Shown: positions 1 through 12,339 of the stretch, piece after piece | How positions within the stretch are numbered: the stretch's first letter is position 1 | Layout: each line of letters starts with the position of its first letter | DNA from: Dendrobium chrysotoxum | Taxonomy: Eukaryota > Streptophyta > Magnoliopsida > Asparagales > Orchidaceae | Length of the DNA: 64,000 bases | Direction of reading: 5' to 3' | Assembly: GCA_019925795.1 (NCBI GenBank) | Contig: CM034305.1 | Coordinates: forward strand, 61,120,573 to 61,184,572 | Notes under the pieces: generated by a model | What the model was told of the DNA's origin: nothing | Database searches by the model: none | Seen by the model: the letters and a program-made list of their open reading frames with translations, nothing else | Program-made: the position numbers and the translations under genes

Positions 1-55
1 GTTGCATATATCGACGCAATTGTTTTACATTATAAGAAATATTAGGTCTAATTAT

Positions 56-902
56 TCATAAATACTGTAAAACATCAACTACTTGTTTATAAAAATCTGA
101 ATTAGAGTATGACTCATTTCCATCAGCCGAAGGTATGATCTTAGAAGGCATATGAGTAGCTAGAGCCTTGCAATCCAGCATTCCAGGATGATTCAAAACA
201 GCAGTTGCATAGGTCGACTGATTGAGGTTTAAGCCATCTGATGTAGGCATTCCATGAATGACTAGAAAATAATGAATGTTTCTCAGAATTTTAAATTGAA
301 AGGCCCTATTTTGATAAGTGGCTGTTGTATAGACTTTCATTGTTGCCATTCAAGACGATATCATCAACATATATTAAAATATCAAGAGAAGTGCTACCTT
401 GGTGATAAAATAACAAGGAGGGGTCGGCACTGCTGGATTGAAACCCAAACTTGAGCAAATGAGTGAAAAAAGTGGCAAACCATTGCCTTGGAGATTGTTT
501 TAATCCATAAATTGATTTCTTCAAAAGACAAACATAATCTAAATGTTGAGGATCAAGGAAGCTGGGTGTTTGAGCCATGTAAACCATGCCATGAAAGGAG
601 CCATGCAGGAAAGCATTAGACATGTCTAATTGCAATATTTTCCACTGAAAAGTAACTGCAATTGTAAGAAGAATTCTAATTGTAGGTAACTTGGCAACAA
701 GACTAAATGTTTCAAAATAATCTAAGCCATATTCTTGTTTAAAATCTTGAGCCACATGTCTAGCTTTATGTCTAGCAATTGCTCCATCTGCATGATGTTT
801 TGTTTTAAAAACCCATTTGCATCCTAGCACATTTTGTGATGGAGAAGAAGGAACCAAAGTCCAGGTGCCCTTGGCTTGGAGAGCTTCAAATTCTTTGGAC
901 AT
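56..902 (-). pseudogene. copia reverse transcriptase and start of RNase H, broken
   Basis: Minus-strand translation from 902 starts with the conserved copia RT entry (GTWTLVP, GCKWVFK), continues through LDMSNAFLHG and YGLKQSPRQWF, and contains the catalytic YVDD box (written YVDDIVL) near 350-370. A frameshift around 306-349 moves the reading to a second frame that carries the end of RT and the SKYAT/DCKALATHM-like linker into RNase H. Polymerase core residues are visible, but the frameshift and the window edge mean no intact protein. Confidence 0.85.
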
Positions 903-908
903 GGCTTA

Positions 909-1843
909 TCACCATACTAATTCTTTGCAAGCTTGCGAATAGCTGGTTGGATCAGCAGACTGTAGGCACTCAGACATACTAACAATAATTTTTGGTTTTA
1001 AGTTTCCACTTTGCAACCTTGTGAGCATGGGATTAGATTTGGGAGGAGTAGGAGACGGAGAAATTGAAGAAGAAGAAGAGGTTTTCGGAGATTGTAGTGT
1101 TGCTGGAGTTAAAGAAGAAGAGATAGGTGATGTGTTAGAGTTGGAAACTATAACATGTGGATTAATTGAGGATTGAATCATGCAAGAAGGCAGAATTGAA
1201 GCGGTAACTTGAACTAAAGTTAAAGGTGGGTGGTAGGACTGTGCAGGGGGAGATAGAGAAGAAGTGGTTAAAAAATGAAATGAAAAGATATGTTTAAAGA
1301 ATTTCACATGACGGAAGACTATAATTTTGTTTGTATGAATATTAGCATTTATGACCTTAATATTTGAAGCATACCCAAATAAAATGCATGGAGTAGATTT
1401 TAGATTAAATTTGTGTTTAGATACATTGGGTAACCAAGGATAGCATAAACAGTCGAACCTTTTGAGATGGTGATATGCAGGAGGTTTGTTATGAAGTAAT
1501 TGGCATGTAGAACATTTACATTTAGTAGAAGATGGCAGTTTATTAATTAAATAAACTGTAGTTAACAATGTATCACCATTCCCAATTTGTACTTTTTGGG
1601 AGCCAACATATGATTGTGGATCCTGCAACTGACTGATATTCTGAGTTAAATGAGAAGTGGCGCTGAAGCCAACATCCAATCAGTCGAGTCTTGTGCATCG
1701 CTAACAAGCATGACATGCGAATTGGGATGATATAATAAGTTAGTGTGATGCCAATATTTGAACGTAGAGTAATTAGGCTTACCACAAATTTGACATTCCA
1801 TATATGACTGAGATGTGCGCACATCATGATTAGTAGACATCAT
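909..1843 (-). pseudogene. copia zinc knuckle, protease and integrase C-terminal remnant
   Basis: Minus strand. Near 1760-1830 a CQICGKPN zinc-knuckle-like motif is present, but the usual His and last Cys positions read Tyr, so it should not bind zinc. Around 1645-1690 the protease active-site segment (normally DSGATSH) is split between two frames: one reads VGFSATSHLTQN and the catalytic Asp-Ser-Gly is lost. The same frame then jumps to integrase C-terminal sequence (INKLPSS, HHLKRFDCLCYP, FGYASN), showing a deletion of the integrase core. A Ser/Pro-rich linker follows before RT. Confidence 0.8.
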
Positions 1844-2685
1844 GCCATGACCTGGAATTGCTAAAGAAAAATGGAATCGGCATTGTTGGAATGTGTAGGA
1901 GAGAAGCGTGAATGACCTCGATCATGAGAGATAGCAAGAGCAAATTGCTGATTAGAGGAAGAAGGACTTCACAAGAAGATTCAGCGGCAATGGTTAATTA
2001 TTCACTGCACAACAAAGCATAGAAATCATCTAAAATGATGGGCTGAAGATTAGTGCGGCGGTCTTGAATGTCTAATATGTAGTGGTAAATCATTAAGGGT
2101 ATATAAAATAATATCATCAGCATTGAAGGGAGATCCGTAGGCAACGATTTCATTGCATTTACTTTTAATATCAGATAAATACTACAATATAATTTTATCT
2201 TTCATGGAAATGTGTTGCAATTCATTTTTGAGTTGGAAAGGTGAGACCGATTGGTAGATGGAAGTCTCTGCTCGATAGTTAGCCAAAATTTAGCACATGA
2301 GTCCAGGTTCAAAACATACAGTAAAGGATTTGGAGAAATGGTGGAATAGAGAGCTGTAGCCAAATTCTAATCTACAAGCTTCCAAGTATGATAGCATTCA
2401 TTTGGAATAATCTCACCAGAATCAGTGAGAATTTGCTTGGTTGACTTGGTTGTAGAGCCATCAAGGTATTCATAGAATTTGTTAGCAGTAAGAGTTTCAG
2501 AATTTGAGATTTTCAAAGTGGGTAGTTATCAACATTGAGTTAGATGTTGATAATAGATTTAACGTTAAGCATGAGAAAACTGAATTGAGGGTTATGGAGA
2601 TCTCACTCATTTTGATAGAAGATTGAGAAGGAATAACAACATTGCTTGTGGAGGATGAGATGGTACTCATCGCAAAGAGAAAAAG
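1844..2685 (-). pseudogene. copia gag remnant
   Basis: Lies between the primer site and the zinc knuckle. An open stretch at its upstream end (2497-2679, minus) begins MSTISSSTSNV, a plausible gag N-terminus. The remainder has stops in all frames. Assigned by position more than by motif. Confidence 0.55.
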
Positions 2686-2750
2686 AAGTAGCGAATAGGC
2701 TAGCAGTAGGTGAAAACTACACAATCTGACTGATTAATGTGTAAATATCT

Positions 2751-2764
2751 GAGCTCTGATATCA
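2751..2764 (-). promoter_or_regulatory. tRNA-iMet primer binding site of the copia element
   Basis: The minus strand reads TGATATCAGAGCTC, one base from the plant copia primer site TGGTATCAGAGC complementary to initiator tRNA-Met. It abuts the inner LTR end at 2765. Confidence 0.85.
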
Positions 2765-2898
2765 TGTTGAACTGAAAGAGATGCAATCTTCAACACACTT
2801 AAACAAAAATCAAGTTCAAGGAATAGGCATATATTGCAGTAGCTATTTGTTGTAAAAGAGTCATTGTTTTCCCAAACCACTCTTCAATGCAATGACAA

Positions 2899-2935
<37 letters not shown>

Positions 2936-3011
2936 TCGAGCAATGAAGCCATGTTAGTAAACGGTCAGATGCAGTCCTTCATGCAACAATGATAATGATG
3001 CAATTCTAACA
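2765..3011 (-). repeat. 5' LTR of the copia element
   Basis: Starts with TG immediately beside the primer site. The outer end is placed at ...TCTAACA (3011), which gives the usual TGTTAGA start on the minus strand and about 247 bp. A (TG)n(TA)n microsatellite lies at about 2899-2935. Another CA at 3056 is a possible alternative outer end because the partner LTR is outside the window. Confidence 0.6.
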
Positions 3012-3829
3012 AAAGATGCTCTGAATATTGTTGACTGAAAAAAAAAAATCGAACAGATGCATCTTTCGACGATCTGCACCACTTCAAGCGATGCATGTCG
3101 AATGAGACAATGTTTTGCTTCAATAACCGCCGTTTAGTGATTCAATCAATAAAAGGGTAGAAATCGAAGAGAAAAAAAAAACTCACACATTCAATCCTGC
3201 TCTCTACCTCCTCCTGCGTGAAACCCCTCATGTTCATCCAACACATGAGCCGATCGTGTGGCCCGTACCTCCTTCAGATTCGACAAATGCCGATCAAGCA
3301 CTCTGCGTCCGACAGTCTAACCCAGTTCGACGCCAATCTTCGGCTTCATCTCCTGCACGAACAGCCCCGGTCTCCGCCTCCGTCCATGGGATCGAGCATG
3401 AATCCCGTTCTGACACCTCACGCCGGATCGACCTCCTGCAACCCAACGTTTCCGGTCCACGTGAACCCTTCGAGCCCAGCCGCTGACTCGAATTCCTGTA
3501 CCGCCAAACCAATCCGCATGCCGTCTCCCGTTCACAGCCTCTGTACCCGTTTCCTTTTCCATACATGACTAGTCCGTGTGAGCAAGCCATATACACGATC
3601 AACTTAGTCTTCGTCTCTTTCGTGTGAAGTATTGTTCGCCTGCGTGAGTATTCCGTTGGGCTAAGTGATCTGCTTCAAGTTGCTTATACATAAAAATAAA
3701 GCCTAGCTTCTATTGATATACCCCAAATTAGGAAGATCTAAAATTCTAACTATTGGGGCACCATAACCAACTTCTGTCGATTATATTGGTTCAAGGCATA
3801 AAAAAATTTGATTTGTATTTGTTATTGCA
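3012..3829. other. C-rich unassigned stretch
   Basis: Position 3180-3600 is CT/C-rich on the plus strand and open in several frames on both strands (for example 3218-3568), a composition effect. The translations match no family I know. It may be the outer part of repeat family X copy A, because C-rich segments flank copies B and C (54522-56040). 3600-3829 shows nothing recognisable. Confidence 0.4.
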
Positions 3830-4472
3830 AAATTAAATAGGCAGGAATATGCAATTTCAAGACCCTGCATAGTCGATTTTTGATCCTGGCAGGACGATCG
3901 CCGATTTGAAGACCCGCACCATTGATATTTGATATGGGTGGATGGTTTAAAATTTGAAGACTCTACGCCGTAGATCTCTGATCCTAGTAGAATGGTTTAA
4001 AATTTGAAGACCCTGCGCCATTGATCTCTAATCTGGGCATGATGAAACAATGGCAAATGCCGTCTCGACCTCCCCCATGGGGAGGGGACGTCGAGTGGTT
4101 GCCAAAATTGCCTCAGAAAATCATCAAAATTGGAGAGCGATTGATTAATTTAATTAATCGATTAATTGCAGAAAAATAGTTAATTTAGAATTAAATGTTC
4201 ATTAATTTATTAAGTTAATTAGCATTTAGTTGAAATTAACCAATTATTTGATTAATTGAAATTAAATAATTAAAATTAGTTGATTAATTAAAATTAACTG
4301 GTTAGTTAATTAAAATTAATTGATTAATTAAAATTAATTGGTGACAACAACAACATCAAGCCTTTATCCCACTACGTGGGTTCGGCTACATGAATCCCTT
4401 TTCTCCATTGTGTCCGTTTAAGAGTCAAATTCTCATTTAGATCTAATAAAGAAAGGTCATTTTTAATATTTT

Positions 4473-5698
4473 CTAATCAAGTCTTTTTAGGTCTATCTCT
4501 ACCTTTCTAATATAGGGTAAATCTAATACATCTACTCTCCAAATCGAGTCATCAGAAGGCTGCCGTTTTATGTGACCAAACCATCTAAGGCGACTCCCTC
4601 TAATCTTATATGCCACTGGAGCTACTCCAACCTTTTCATGTATATGCTCATTTCGTATCTTGTCCGTAAGAGTAAAGCCACTCATCCACCTGAGCATCCT
4701 CATCTCTGCAACACTTAACTTAATATTATGCTTCTCTTTTAATGGCCAACATTCTGCACCATAAAGCATTGCAGGTCTAACCACCATCTTATAGAATTTT
4801 CCCATAACTTTGAGTGGTACTTTTCTATCACACAACAAGCCCGATGCATTCCTCAACTTCATCCATCCAACTTGACTCCTACTAATAATATCCCAATCTA
4901 TTTCGTCATCACTCTGAACAATAGACTCAAGATATATAAAACGTGCACTCTTATTAATGACTTGATCGCTCAAAGTCACAAACCCCCACTAGATCCATTA
5001 CTAATAAAATTACACTCCATATATTCAATTTTAGATCTACTCAAACGAAAACCTTTAGACTCTAAGGTTGACCTCCATAATTCAAGTTTACCTTCAACTC
5101 CCTCTTTAGTCTTATCAATAAGAAGAATATCGTCAGTAAAAAGCATACACTAGGGAACATGCTCTTGCAAATCTCTAGTAAGAACATCCATGACTAAAGC
5201 AAAAAGATACGGGCTTAAGGCTGAACCTTGATGTAATCCAACTGAAATTGGAAAATACTTGGTCAAACCACCTTGTGTCTGAACACAAGTAACAACTCCA
5301 GCATATATATCCCTAATGACTTGAATATAAGCATTATTAATCCCTTTCTTTCTTAGAACTCTCCATAGCACTTCTCTTAGAACTTTATCATATGCTTTCT
5401 CTAAATCAATAAATATCATATGAAGATCTTCTTTTTTCTCTCTATACTTCTCCATCAAACTTCTCAATAAATGTATGGCTTCCATAGTAGACCTACTCGG
5501 CATGAATCCAAATTGATTTTGAGAAACATTAGTATCATGTCGTAACCTATGCTCCATAACTCTCTCCCATAGTTTTAAAGTATGACACATCAACTTAATT
5601 CCTCTATAATTTGCACAATCTTGTGCATCACCTTTATTCTTAAAGATATGAATCAACACACTCATTCTCCACACATTTGACATCTTTTTAGTCTTCAA
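4473..5698 (-). pseudogene. RTE reverse transcriptase and C-terminal region, broken
   Basis: Frame 5698-5150 shows the RT blocks: FKNKGDAQDCANYRGI, SQNQFGFMPSRSTMEAI, FIDLEKAYDKV and LHQGSALSPYLFALVMD. The catalytic block reads FTDDILL (about 5120-5140) just after a stop at 5150. Frame 4979-4473 carries the C-terminal part (SIVQSDDEID, YGAECWPLK, RMLRWMSG, RWFGHIKRQ), typical of plant RTE ORF2. At least one stop and a frame change separate the halves. Confidence 0.88.
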
Positions 5699-5735
5699 AA
5701 AAATATTAAAAAGTTTAGTAAGCCAAGAAATTCAT

Positions 5736-6474
5736 TCATCTCCTAAGCATTTCCACACCTACTAGAATATCATCAGGTCCAATAGTTTTCCCATACTTCA
5801 TTTTATTTAAAGCCTTTATAACTTCAGTTTTAGTAATACGTTGATAAAAATAAAAATGTCTATTTTCATTTAGAGTGTTAAGGTCGCTAAAGTCAATCAT
5901 ATTTTCACAATCTTCATTAAAAAGCTTAGCAAAATATCTCATCCACCTTTGTTGAATATCCTCTTCTAAAAAAAATACTTTTTGATATTCATCCTTAATG
6001 CACTTCACTTGAACTAAATCCTTACTATTCCTATCTCTTTGTTTGGCTAGCTTATACATATATCTTTCACCCTCTTTAGTATCTAATATATTATATAAAT
6101 CATTAAAAGCTAAAGTTTTTGCATCGTAGAATGCTTTCTTAGACTCCTTACGGGCAACTTTATATCTTTCCTAATTTTTAATTTTTTTTACATCTAAATT
6201 AATTTTAATAACAGAGCTTCTTATTTTTGATCTTTTCTTGCACATTTTGCTTCCACCACCAACTATTTTTACTACCAGAAGCTTTTCCTTTTAATATTTC
6301 AAGTACATCCTTTGCAACATTCTTAATATTACAAGTTACTATTTCCCACAACATTAGCTTCCTCATGCACTGACAAAATCTTAGATCGTAAATTTTACTC
6401 TCAAAGATATTTTTATTAAAATTCTTTAAATGCGACCATCTAATCCTAGAACAATGATATACTATATTTTTCAT
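5736..6474 (-). pseudogene. RTE ORF2 linker between endonuclease and RT
   Basis: Minus-strand pieces 6474-6205 and 6059-5736 include WWWKQNVQEKIKNKK and LAKQRDRNSKDLVQVKCIKDE, followed by RYFAKLFNE and KMKYGKTIGPDDI, the usual linker leading into RT. Assigned by close similarity to the corresponding part of LINE 2 (29503-30364). No catalytic motif lies here. Confidence 0.8.
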
Positions 6475-6862
6475 ACTCTACCTTTTCATTTTAAAGTCCA
6501 AAACTAATAAGCGGTGTTGGGTACATATACTTGTACTCGGAATAACTTTACAATCTCTGTAATCTAAATGATCTATTTTTCTCACAAGAAAATAATCAAT
6601 TTGAGTTTTACTATTTTCTTATAAGTGATGAGATGCTCAACTCTTTTCTTAGATAAGGTATTAGCAATAACAAAATCATAAGCTAGAGCAAAATCTAATA
6701 TAGTTTCACCACTTTCATTAGTCGCTCCAAACCCATAGCCACCATGAATACTTTTAAAATCCTCTACTTCTATATCAACATATCCATTTAAATCTCCCTC
6801 AATAAAAACTCTTTCTTTAAGATGTATCTTTTGTATTAATTTTTCTAAGTTATTCTAAAATT

Positions 6863-7165
6863 TTAATTTTGAACACATATCCAAACTACTTGAGGAGTAT
6901 AAGCATTTATAATATTAATAATCTTATCATCAACAATAATCTTTAAAGCTATAATTCTATCTCCAATTCTATTAATTTTTATAATATTATCTTTCAAACT
7001 CTTATCTATAATCACACCTACATTATTTCTAGTATGACTCCTACCAGAATACCAAAGTTTAAACTCTAAACTATCAATCTTCTTAGCCTTCTCTCCCACC
7101 CATTTAGTTTTCTGAATGCATAAAATATTTATCTTCCTATGAATCATAATATCAATTAATTTCAT
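6863..7165 (-). pseudogene. RTE apurinic-type endonuclease domain, fragment
   Basis: The minus translation contains MKLIDIMIHRKINILCIQKT, WVGEKAKKI, a short NNVGVIIDKSLKDN block and GDRIIALKIIVDDKIINIIN followed by AYTPQV. These are the core strands of the EEP endonuclease in plant RTE LINEs; the catalytic Glu position reads Gln (IQKT instead of IQET). The C-terminal catalytic His region (about 6680-6860) is out of frame. Confidence 0.8.
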
Positions 7166-7366
7166 TAATTTTTCTGTAAGGGAACCTACATTCTACGATT
7201 CTAACCTAATTTTAGTTTCATGGACTAGCTTTTTTGCCCACATTCATCCATGATGTGGGAACCCTTGCCTATTTAACACTGCATCCGGGCGCCAATGTAG
7301 CGGCCATTGTACACTTTGCACTGTATTCAGGCCATACAACGCGTCGCTTCTAGGGAACGCCCTAGC

Positions 7367-8475
7367 CTATGATGCACAGATAAGGACACGGCGACACGGA
7401 CACAACACGGACACGGGACACGACTTTTTTTGAAAATATAGGACAAGGGTACAATGAGGACACGTTATTACATTTATTTTATATAGTGCATAGATATTAA
7501 TATAACATCATATTAGAAATGACAAACAATAATAAATGAATGACATGATAACTTGGCTAGCTTATAATATAAAGTGTTTAGTACAAAATGTCTAGTATAA
7601 TCACAAAAATATAAACAAATAATCATTTACTACAACATCAAGCATTCAAGCTTCAACTACTAAGATTAGCTTCAGAGGTTTGTTTTTGGCCTTCAATATC
7701 ATCATCATTGAATATCATTGCTTCCAACTCTGGTTCATCAAGAAAAAGATTTGTAATAGTTCATTGGATATCATATGATGAAAGTTGGTTCTTCTTTGTA
7801 TCTATTTACTTTTCTAGTTCTTTCTCATAATATTTCTTTAACCTCTAATCTAAATCACAAAGAATGTATCTATTTACTTTTATATTTCTCTAGTTCTCTC
7901 CCATAATAGTTTATGGAATATCATATATTAATTTTTATTCTATTAATCTTAAATCTTTTATATTTTAAATATTTTCTGTATCATTATAACTTTTCACCTA
8001 TTTCAACAAATTCCATCAACTAGAATTACAATAAGGTATGCACATAAAGATCTTCCAGCATAATCAAAATTCTTCTTATTCCATGCCACTAAAAATTACA
8101 AACATAGGTAAGCATAAATGTTTTCAATAATCATTATTGCCTCTAAAAAAAAGATTCATTCTCTAATAATCATGCCTTTCAATAATCGTATTGATGCATA
8201 TACGAGCGAATGTGATATTTTATTTGATTTAATAAATATAAAAACATAAAAAATTTATAATTTAAAATAAATTTATCATAAAAAATTAGGACACGCGTGT
8301 TCTAGCCGTATCCGACATGTGTCCCAGCCATGTCGGGTTAAATTTAAATATTATTTTAATCAGACACGTGTCAACCGTGTCCGACACATGTCCCAGCCAT
8401 GTCGGGCACGTGTCCGTGTCCGACACTTGTCCGACACTGCATTCTCTCTTCAAGAGGTGTGTCAGTGCATCATAG
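7367..8475. mobile_element. hAT-type non-autonomous transposon in LINE 1
   Basis: Perfect 11-bp terminal inverted repeats CTATGATGCAC / GTGCATCATAG, flanked by a perfect 8-bp duplication GCCCTAGC (7359-7366 and 8476-8483). Eight bases is the hAT target-site length. Both ends carry clustered GACACG-type motifs (7380-7425 and 8285-8440), like the subterminal repeats that hAT transposases bind. The 1109-bp interior is AT-rich and has no transposase frame. LINE 2 has no insertion at the equivalent site. Confidence 0.9.
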
Positions 8476-9429
8476 GCCCTAGCATTAACATAATATATTA
8501 AAGGATTCATGTCATGATTATTCGATAAGTTTTATGCTGGCTGTCGACTACCTAACGCAACCCTCCACTTTTCTCATTCAGGACTTGGGACCTGACAATG
8601 GTAGTGTTTTAAATTTAATTGGTTAATTAAAATTAATTAATCAAAATTAATTAATTAAAATTAATTGATTGATTGTAATTAATTAATTAGTTAATTCGAG
8701 AGCACTTAAAATCCGAGAGCATTTAAAAATTTGAGAGCTGTTAAAATTCGAGAGCAATGAAATTTAAATTGATTAATTTGTTGATCAAAATTAAAATTTT
8801 AATTAATTAAATTAATTAATTAATCAATGAATGTGGAGAGAGCCACTCTAGTGAGAATTTCTTTTAAAAATACAAAAAAAGAAATTGTTTTTGCACCAAT
8901 CAATTCTAAAGTACAAGCTACACTGAAATCACACTCCTAAATCTATGACTTAAACAAAGAAAAGCATCTCCAATGCTCCTTTGCAAGCTCTCTAGTGCTC
9001 CTCCAAGCTCTCCAAAGTCTCTCTTATGCGAACTTCAAGGTAGCACGAATTTCTGCAAGTCAAGAAATAAAAAATTGATTAATACCAAAATAAATGCTAA
9101 AGCAAAAGAATAGGGTACTAAAAAGTAAAGTACTATACATAAAGTAAAATAGCGTACTAGTGTAAGAAAGAAAAGTACGGTACAGAAAGTAAAGCAATGT
9201 ACTGGTGCAAGAAAGAAAAGTAAGGTACTAAAAACTTAAGTGCAAGAAAAGAAAAGTAGGGTAAAGTACTGAACTGCTAAAGCAGGAAGAGAAATTGTTG
9301 TATAAAAAAAAAACTAGTGTCTGGCTAGAAAATAATTGAAAGCTAAAGGTCTAGTGTTAAGCTAGCAAATAACTACAAACTAAAGTACCTTCGAGTAAAG
9401 TTTAATCTACCGTAAACACAAACAACCAG

Positions 9430-9960
9430 GCTACTTCGAAAGGGAAGCATTAAGTCCTACAAATCTACATGCTACTTCTAAGGGAGGCGTAAGATCTGTC
9501 AACCAAATTCAAATTAACGGGTATCTTAGTCTAAAAAGCTAGATTGTAAGACTCACCTTTAGGCATCTTCCAGAAGAAGTTGTAAGACCTGTTATTTAAG
9601 AGAAACTCCTAGGAGAAATATTAAACTCTCAAATTAAACCCAAATAAATGGGCAGCTTAGCCTATAGGGCTAGGTTGTAAGACCCGCTAACGGGAAACTT
9701 CTAAGGAAGTCATAAAACCCACACGTGAGAGAAATTATTAAATAAATTGCAAGACCCTAAAATCCAAACAAACAAAACTAAACCCACCAATGGGATACTT
9801 CTAATAGAAGCCGCAAGACTTGTTTTACGGGCTATTTTAAATGAAAGCCATAAGTCCCGATCCAAATTCAAACACCCGGGCTACTTCTAGGAGAAGCCGT
9901 AAGACCTACTTTAATTTAAACTTCTAGATAACTTCTAAACAAAGTTATAAATCTCAAACC
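9430..9960. repeat. Degenerate minisatellite of family X copy A
   Basis: Roughly ten units with the core GGGCTACTTCTA...GAAGCCGTAAGACC, spaced about 40-60 bp. The reverse-complement units fill 41740-43300 in copy B. Just upstream, 9100-9300 is another degenerate tandem tract built on AAAGTAAAGTACT. Confidence 0.75.
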
Positions 9961-10039
9961 AAATTAACTTCTGCGTATTCTAATAGATGTAAACCCCAAA
10001 ACCCCAATAAAACTAAAATATATATCTAACCACTTCAAT

Positions 10040-10345
10040 TTACTTGGGATCTCTGAGAGGAGGCAACCCATGGATGCTAGTTAGATTCCCTGGATATGAC
10101 GGCCAGTGATTTTTAGCGTTGGTAGACTAAAACCTACAGTATATACGAGATGACGGAACCATGAGATCTTGATTGAGTTTATTTCCATTTTCTTCATAAC
10201 TAAGATTAAAACACCTAAAAATTATTCATCTTTAATCGAGAGTTCTCTTTTATACGTTAAGAGAGATAATTAACTATGAGTGCTTGCGCTCATGGAAAGT
10301 AAGGACCCAGATCTAACTAAACCCTGATACTACCCTAAGGGAAAA
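10040..10345. repeat. Conserved segment of family X (copy A)
   Basis: Contains GGAGGCAACCCATGGATGCTAG, GATGACGGAACCATGAGATC, AATCGAGAGTTCTCTTT and the hairpin ATGAGTG-CTTG-CGCTCAT. The same blocks appear, reverse-complemented, at 41405-41700 and, in this orientation, at 59890-60190. It is the best conserved part of the family; no coding frame is shared by the copies. Confidence 0.75.
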
Positions 10346-10389
10346 TCTGATTAACTACAATTTGACTTAAGGAAAATTAATGAAGACAT

Positions 10390-12339
10390 CCGACAGTAGA
10401 GAGTTTACCAGAGAAGAGGTCGGAGATCTATGACCATGATTATACCACTTTATTTCTGAGCTATTATTTGTGTTTGATTTATTATTGTATCTTTTTCGAT
10501 TTTACCCTCACTTTAGGGAGTATGTTCATGTGACCCTAGGGGGTACTTTTGTCTTTTGGATTTACTATTATGTTTTGGCTATTTATAGCCCCCTCCTCTT
10601 CTTTGAAGGGGATGATGAATATTATTATGAAAATTTCATGCACTTGTGTCTTGGAGAGTTGAGAGAGCTTTTGTGAGAGTTTGAAGTCCCTAGGTGAGGG
10701 CAACCTACTACCCATCAACTGCAGGAAACGCCCGAGCTCGTGGTCCATCTCCTCCATCATCGTCTCCTCCTTATTTCTCTTAGCCGCTGCCTCCTCCTCC
10801 ACCCTCCAAGCAGTCGGCCACCACCTACTTAGGCCTTAGCTGATCCCTCTCCCATCCCCAACCCTTGCCGCCACCTCTCCTCACCCTCTACTCCCTTGGC
10901 TGAAATTTCATACCCAAGCCCAAGGTCCACCCACCCAACTGCTGGCCCTAACTCCCTCCCTAAAGCCGCCGGCCATCCTCCTCCTTCCCCTTGGATCCAA
11001 AATTCAAACTAGCATGCACTACTTGTCAAATTTATCCCATGGTTAATTTGGAATGTTCCTTAATTCAAATTTGAAAGTTTTTGAATTTGAAATTCCTTCT
11101 TAATTAAGATGAGTTAATTTTGAAAATCCCTCCAATCAAACCTATTTGAATTGATCAGTAAATTAGAGAGATATTTGATTTAAAATCTCTTTCCTAATTT
11201 AATTTGCTTAGATTGGCAACTCAATCAAACCAATTAATTCTCTCAAATCTACATTAAATCATGTGGACCCCTCCCCTTCCCCTCTTGGCCGCCCCCCCTC
11301 TCTTCCTCTTTTATCTAATTATTAGCCTCATTGAAGCTCCCCAATCAACCCATCAATTCCCCATCTAAGTGGGCCACCCCCTCCCTTCCTTCCTTAAATT
11401 TTGGGGAAATTTAAATTCAAATTTCCCAATCACCTCCACCATTGAAAGCATGAATTAAATTCCAGAATTTCGGATTGATTCTCCTCCTTTAACGAACAAC
11501 CAAAATTCTAAAATTAAATTCTCCCCTTCCTTCCTCTATGGTTGGCCACTACGCCCACCCCTCTACTTTGAATTAATCTTTCTAACTCCCTCCTCCTGGA
11601 CATCGATTACTATAGGATTACCACTTCACAAAGGCTGCTATTCCGCATCCCACAACCAGCCAACTTGCTGTCCAGAAATTTCAGCAAGGCCGCCCTGTTG
11701 TCCTGCTATCCGGAAGATCTCCCTTTGCTGTCCAGAAGCTCCAGCACCCCATAGTTTGTTGTCCACTCATGAATGACCGATCTGGAGCTTGATCACGACT
11801 TCGTATTTGACGATCAAGGATTAATCGACATTCACCGATCTCCGTTCTTTGACATAGATCTTGAGAACGACCACTCCGTCGAAAAATACGTGAAACGAAT
11901 CCTCTTCTCTTGCAACCGCTATTGATCAACGACAACCTCCCGCTCAGTGGCAACTCTCTTCCGAATCCTGGCGAAGGTGAACTCTCCCCCAAATCTTATT
12001 TCTTCTAAGTTTTCCTCAATTGTGGCATCATGAAGATTATGCAAGCTTTCTCCATCTAACCAATTATTAAGAGTGTGAGTGAGGGATCTTAATAGTGACT
12101 AGTCTAACTGTTAATCTAAGAATTTTCTTTGAAAACCCCCACGTGATGCAAAGCTTGAATTGAATTGGTTATTTTGTGCTCCTAACAATTATCGTGTAAT
12201 CAATTGCCTAAGTTAATCATCTCTTTATTGTTTTCAATCTTTCGTTTAAATCGTTAGAAGTTGAATAATTGTTCTTACTCTTCATCAAGCGTGTAATTTC
12301 ATAATTAAACATCAACCTACGCATATAGTTCTACATCAG
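10390..12339. other. 1.95-kb segment present only in family X copy A
   Basis: In copy B the conserved segment runs directly into the terminal segment (41340-41400), whereas here these are separated by about 1.95 kb. The segment has a TTTATAG box (10579-10585), a long C-rich tract (10690-11700) and AT-rich ends, a layout like a long LTR. I could not find matching ends or a target duplication. It may be an inserted solo LTR or an original internal part that copy B lost. Frames within it (for example 10536-10802) look like composition artefacts. Confidence 0.4.

Larger units (their letters stand above)
1..3011 (-). mobile_element. Ty1/copia retrotransposon, 5' half, degenerate
   Basis: Reading right to left the order is LTR, tRNA primer site, gag, zinc knuckle, protease, integrase C-terminal part, reverse transcriptase and start of RNase H, which is the copia order. 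The element runs off the left window edge, so the 3' LTR is not seen. Frameshifts and stops break every domain. Between the protease remnant (about 1640-1680) and the integrase C-terminal part (about 1560 downward) most of the integrase catalytic core is missing, so there is an internal deletion. Seen: domain order and motifs. Inferred: a long-dead copy. Confidence 0.88.
4345..8611 (-). mobile_element. LINE 1, RTE-clade non-LTR retrotransposon
   Basis: On the minus strand: 5' end near 8611, endonuclease domain, long linker, reverse transcriptase, C-terminal region, and a 3' end with the plant RTE signature CCCACGTAGTGGGATAAAGG-type tail followed by GTTGTTGTTG. Likely target duplication of 14 bp, AAATTAATTGGTGA (4331-4344) against AATTTAATTGGTTA (8612-8625), 12 of 14 identical. 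Multiple stops and frameshifts; it holds a hAT element at 7367-8475. LINE 2 is a second copy of the same family. Confidence 0.9.

Noticed and set aside
3218..3602. Overlapping open frames on both strands
   Set aside because: Explained by C-rich composition; no recognisable motif, and the position fits the outer C-rich module of family X.
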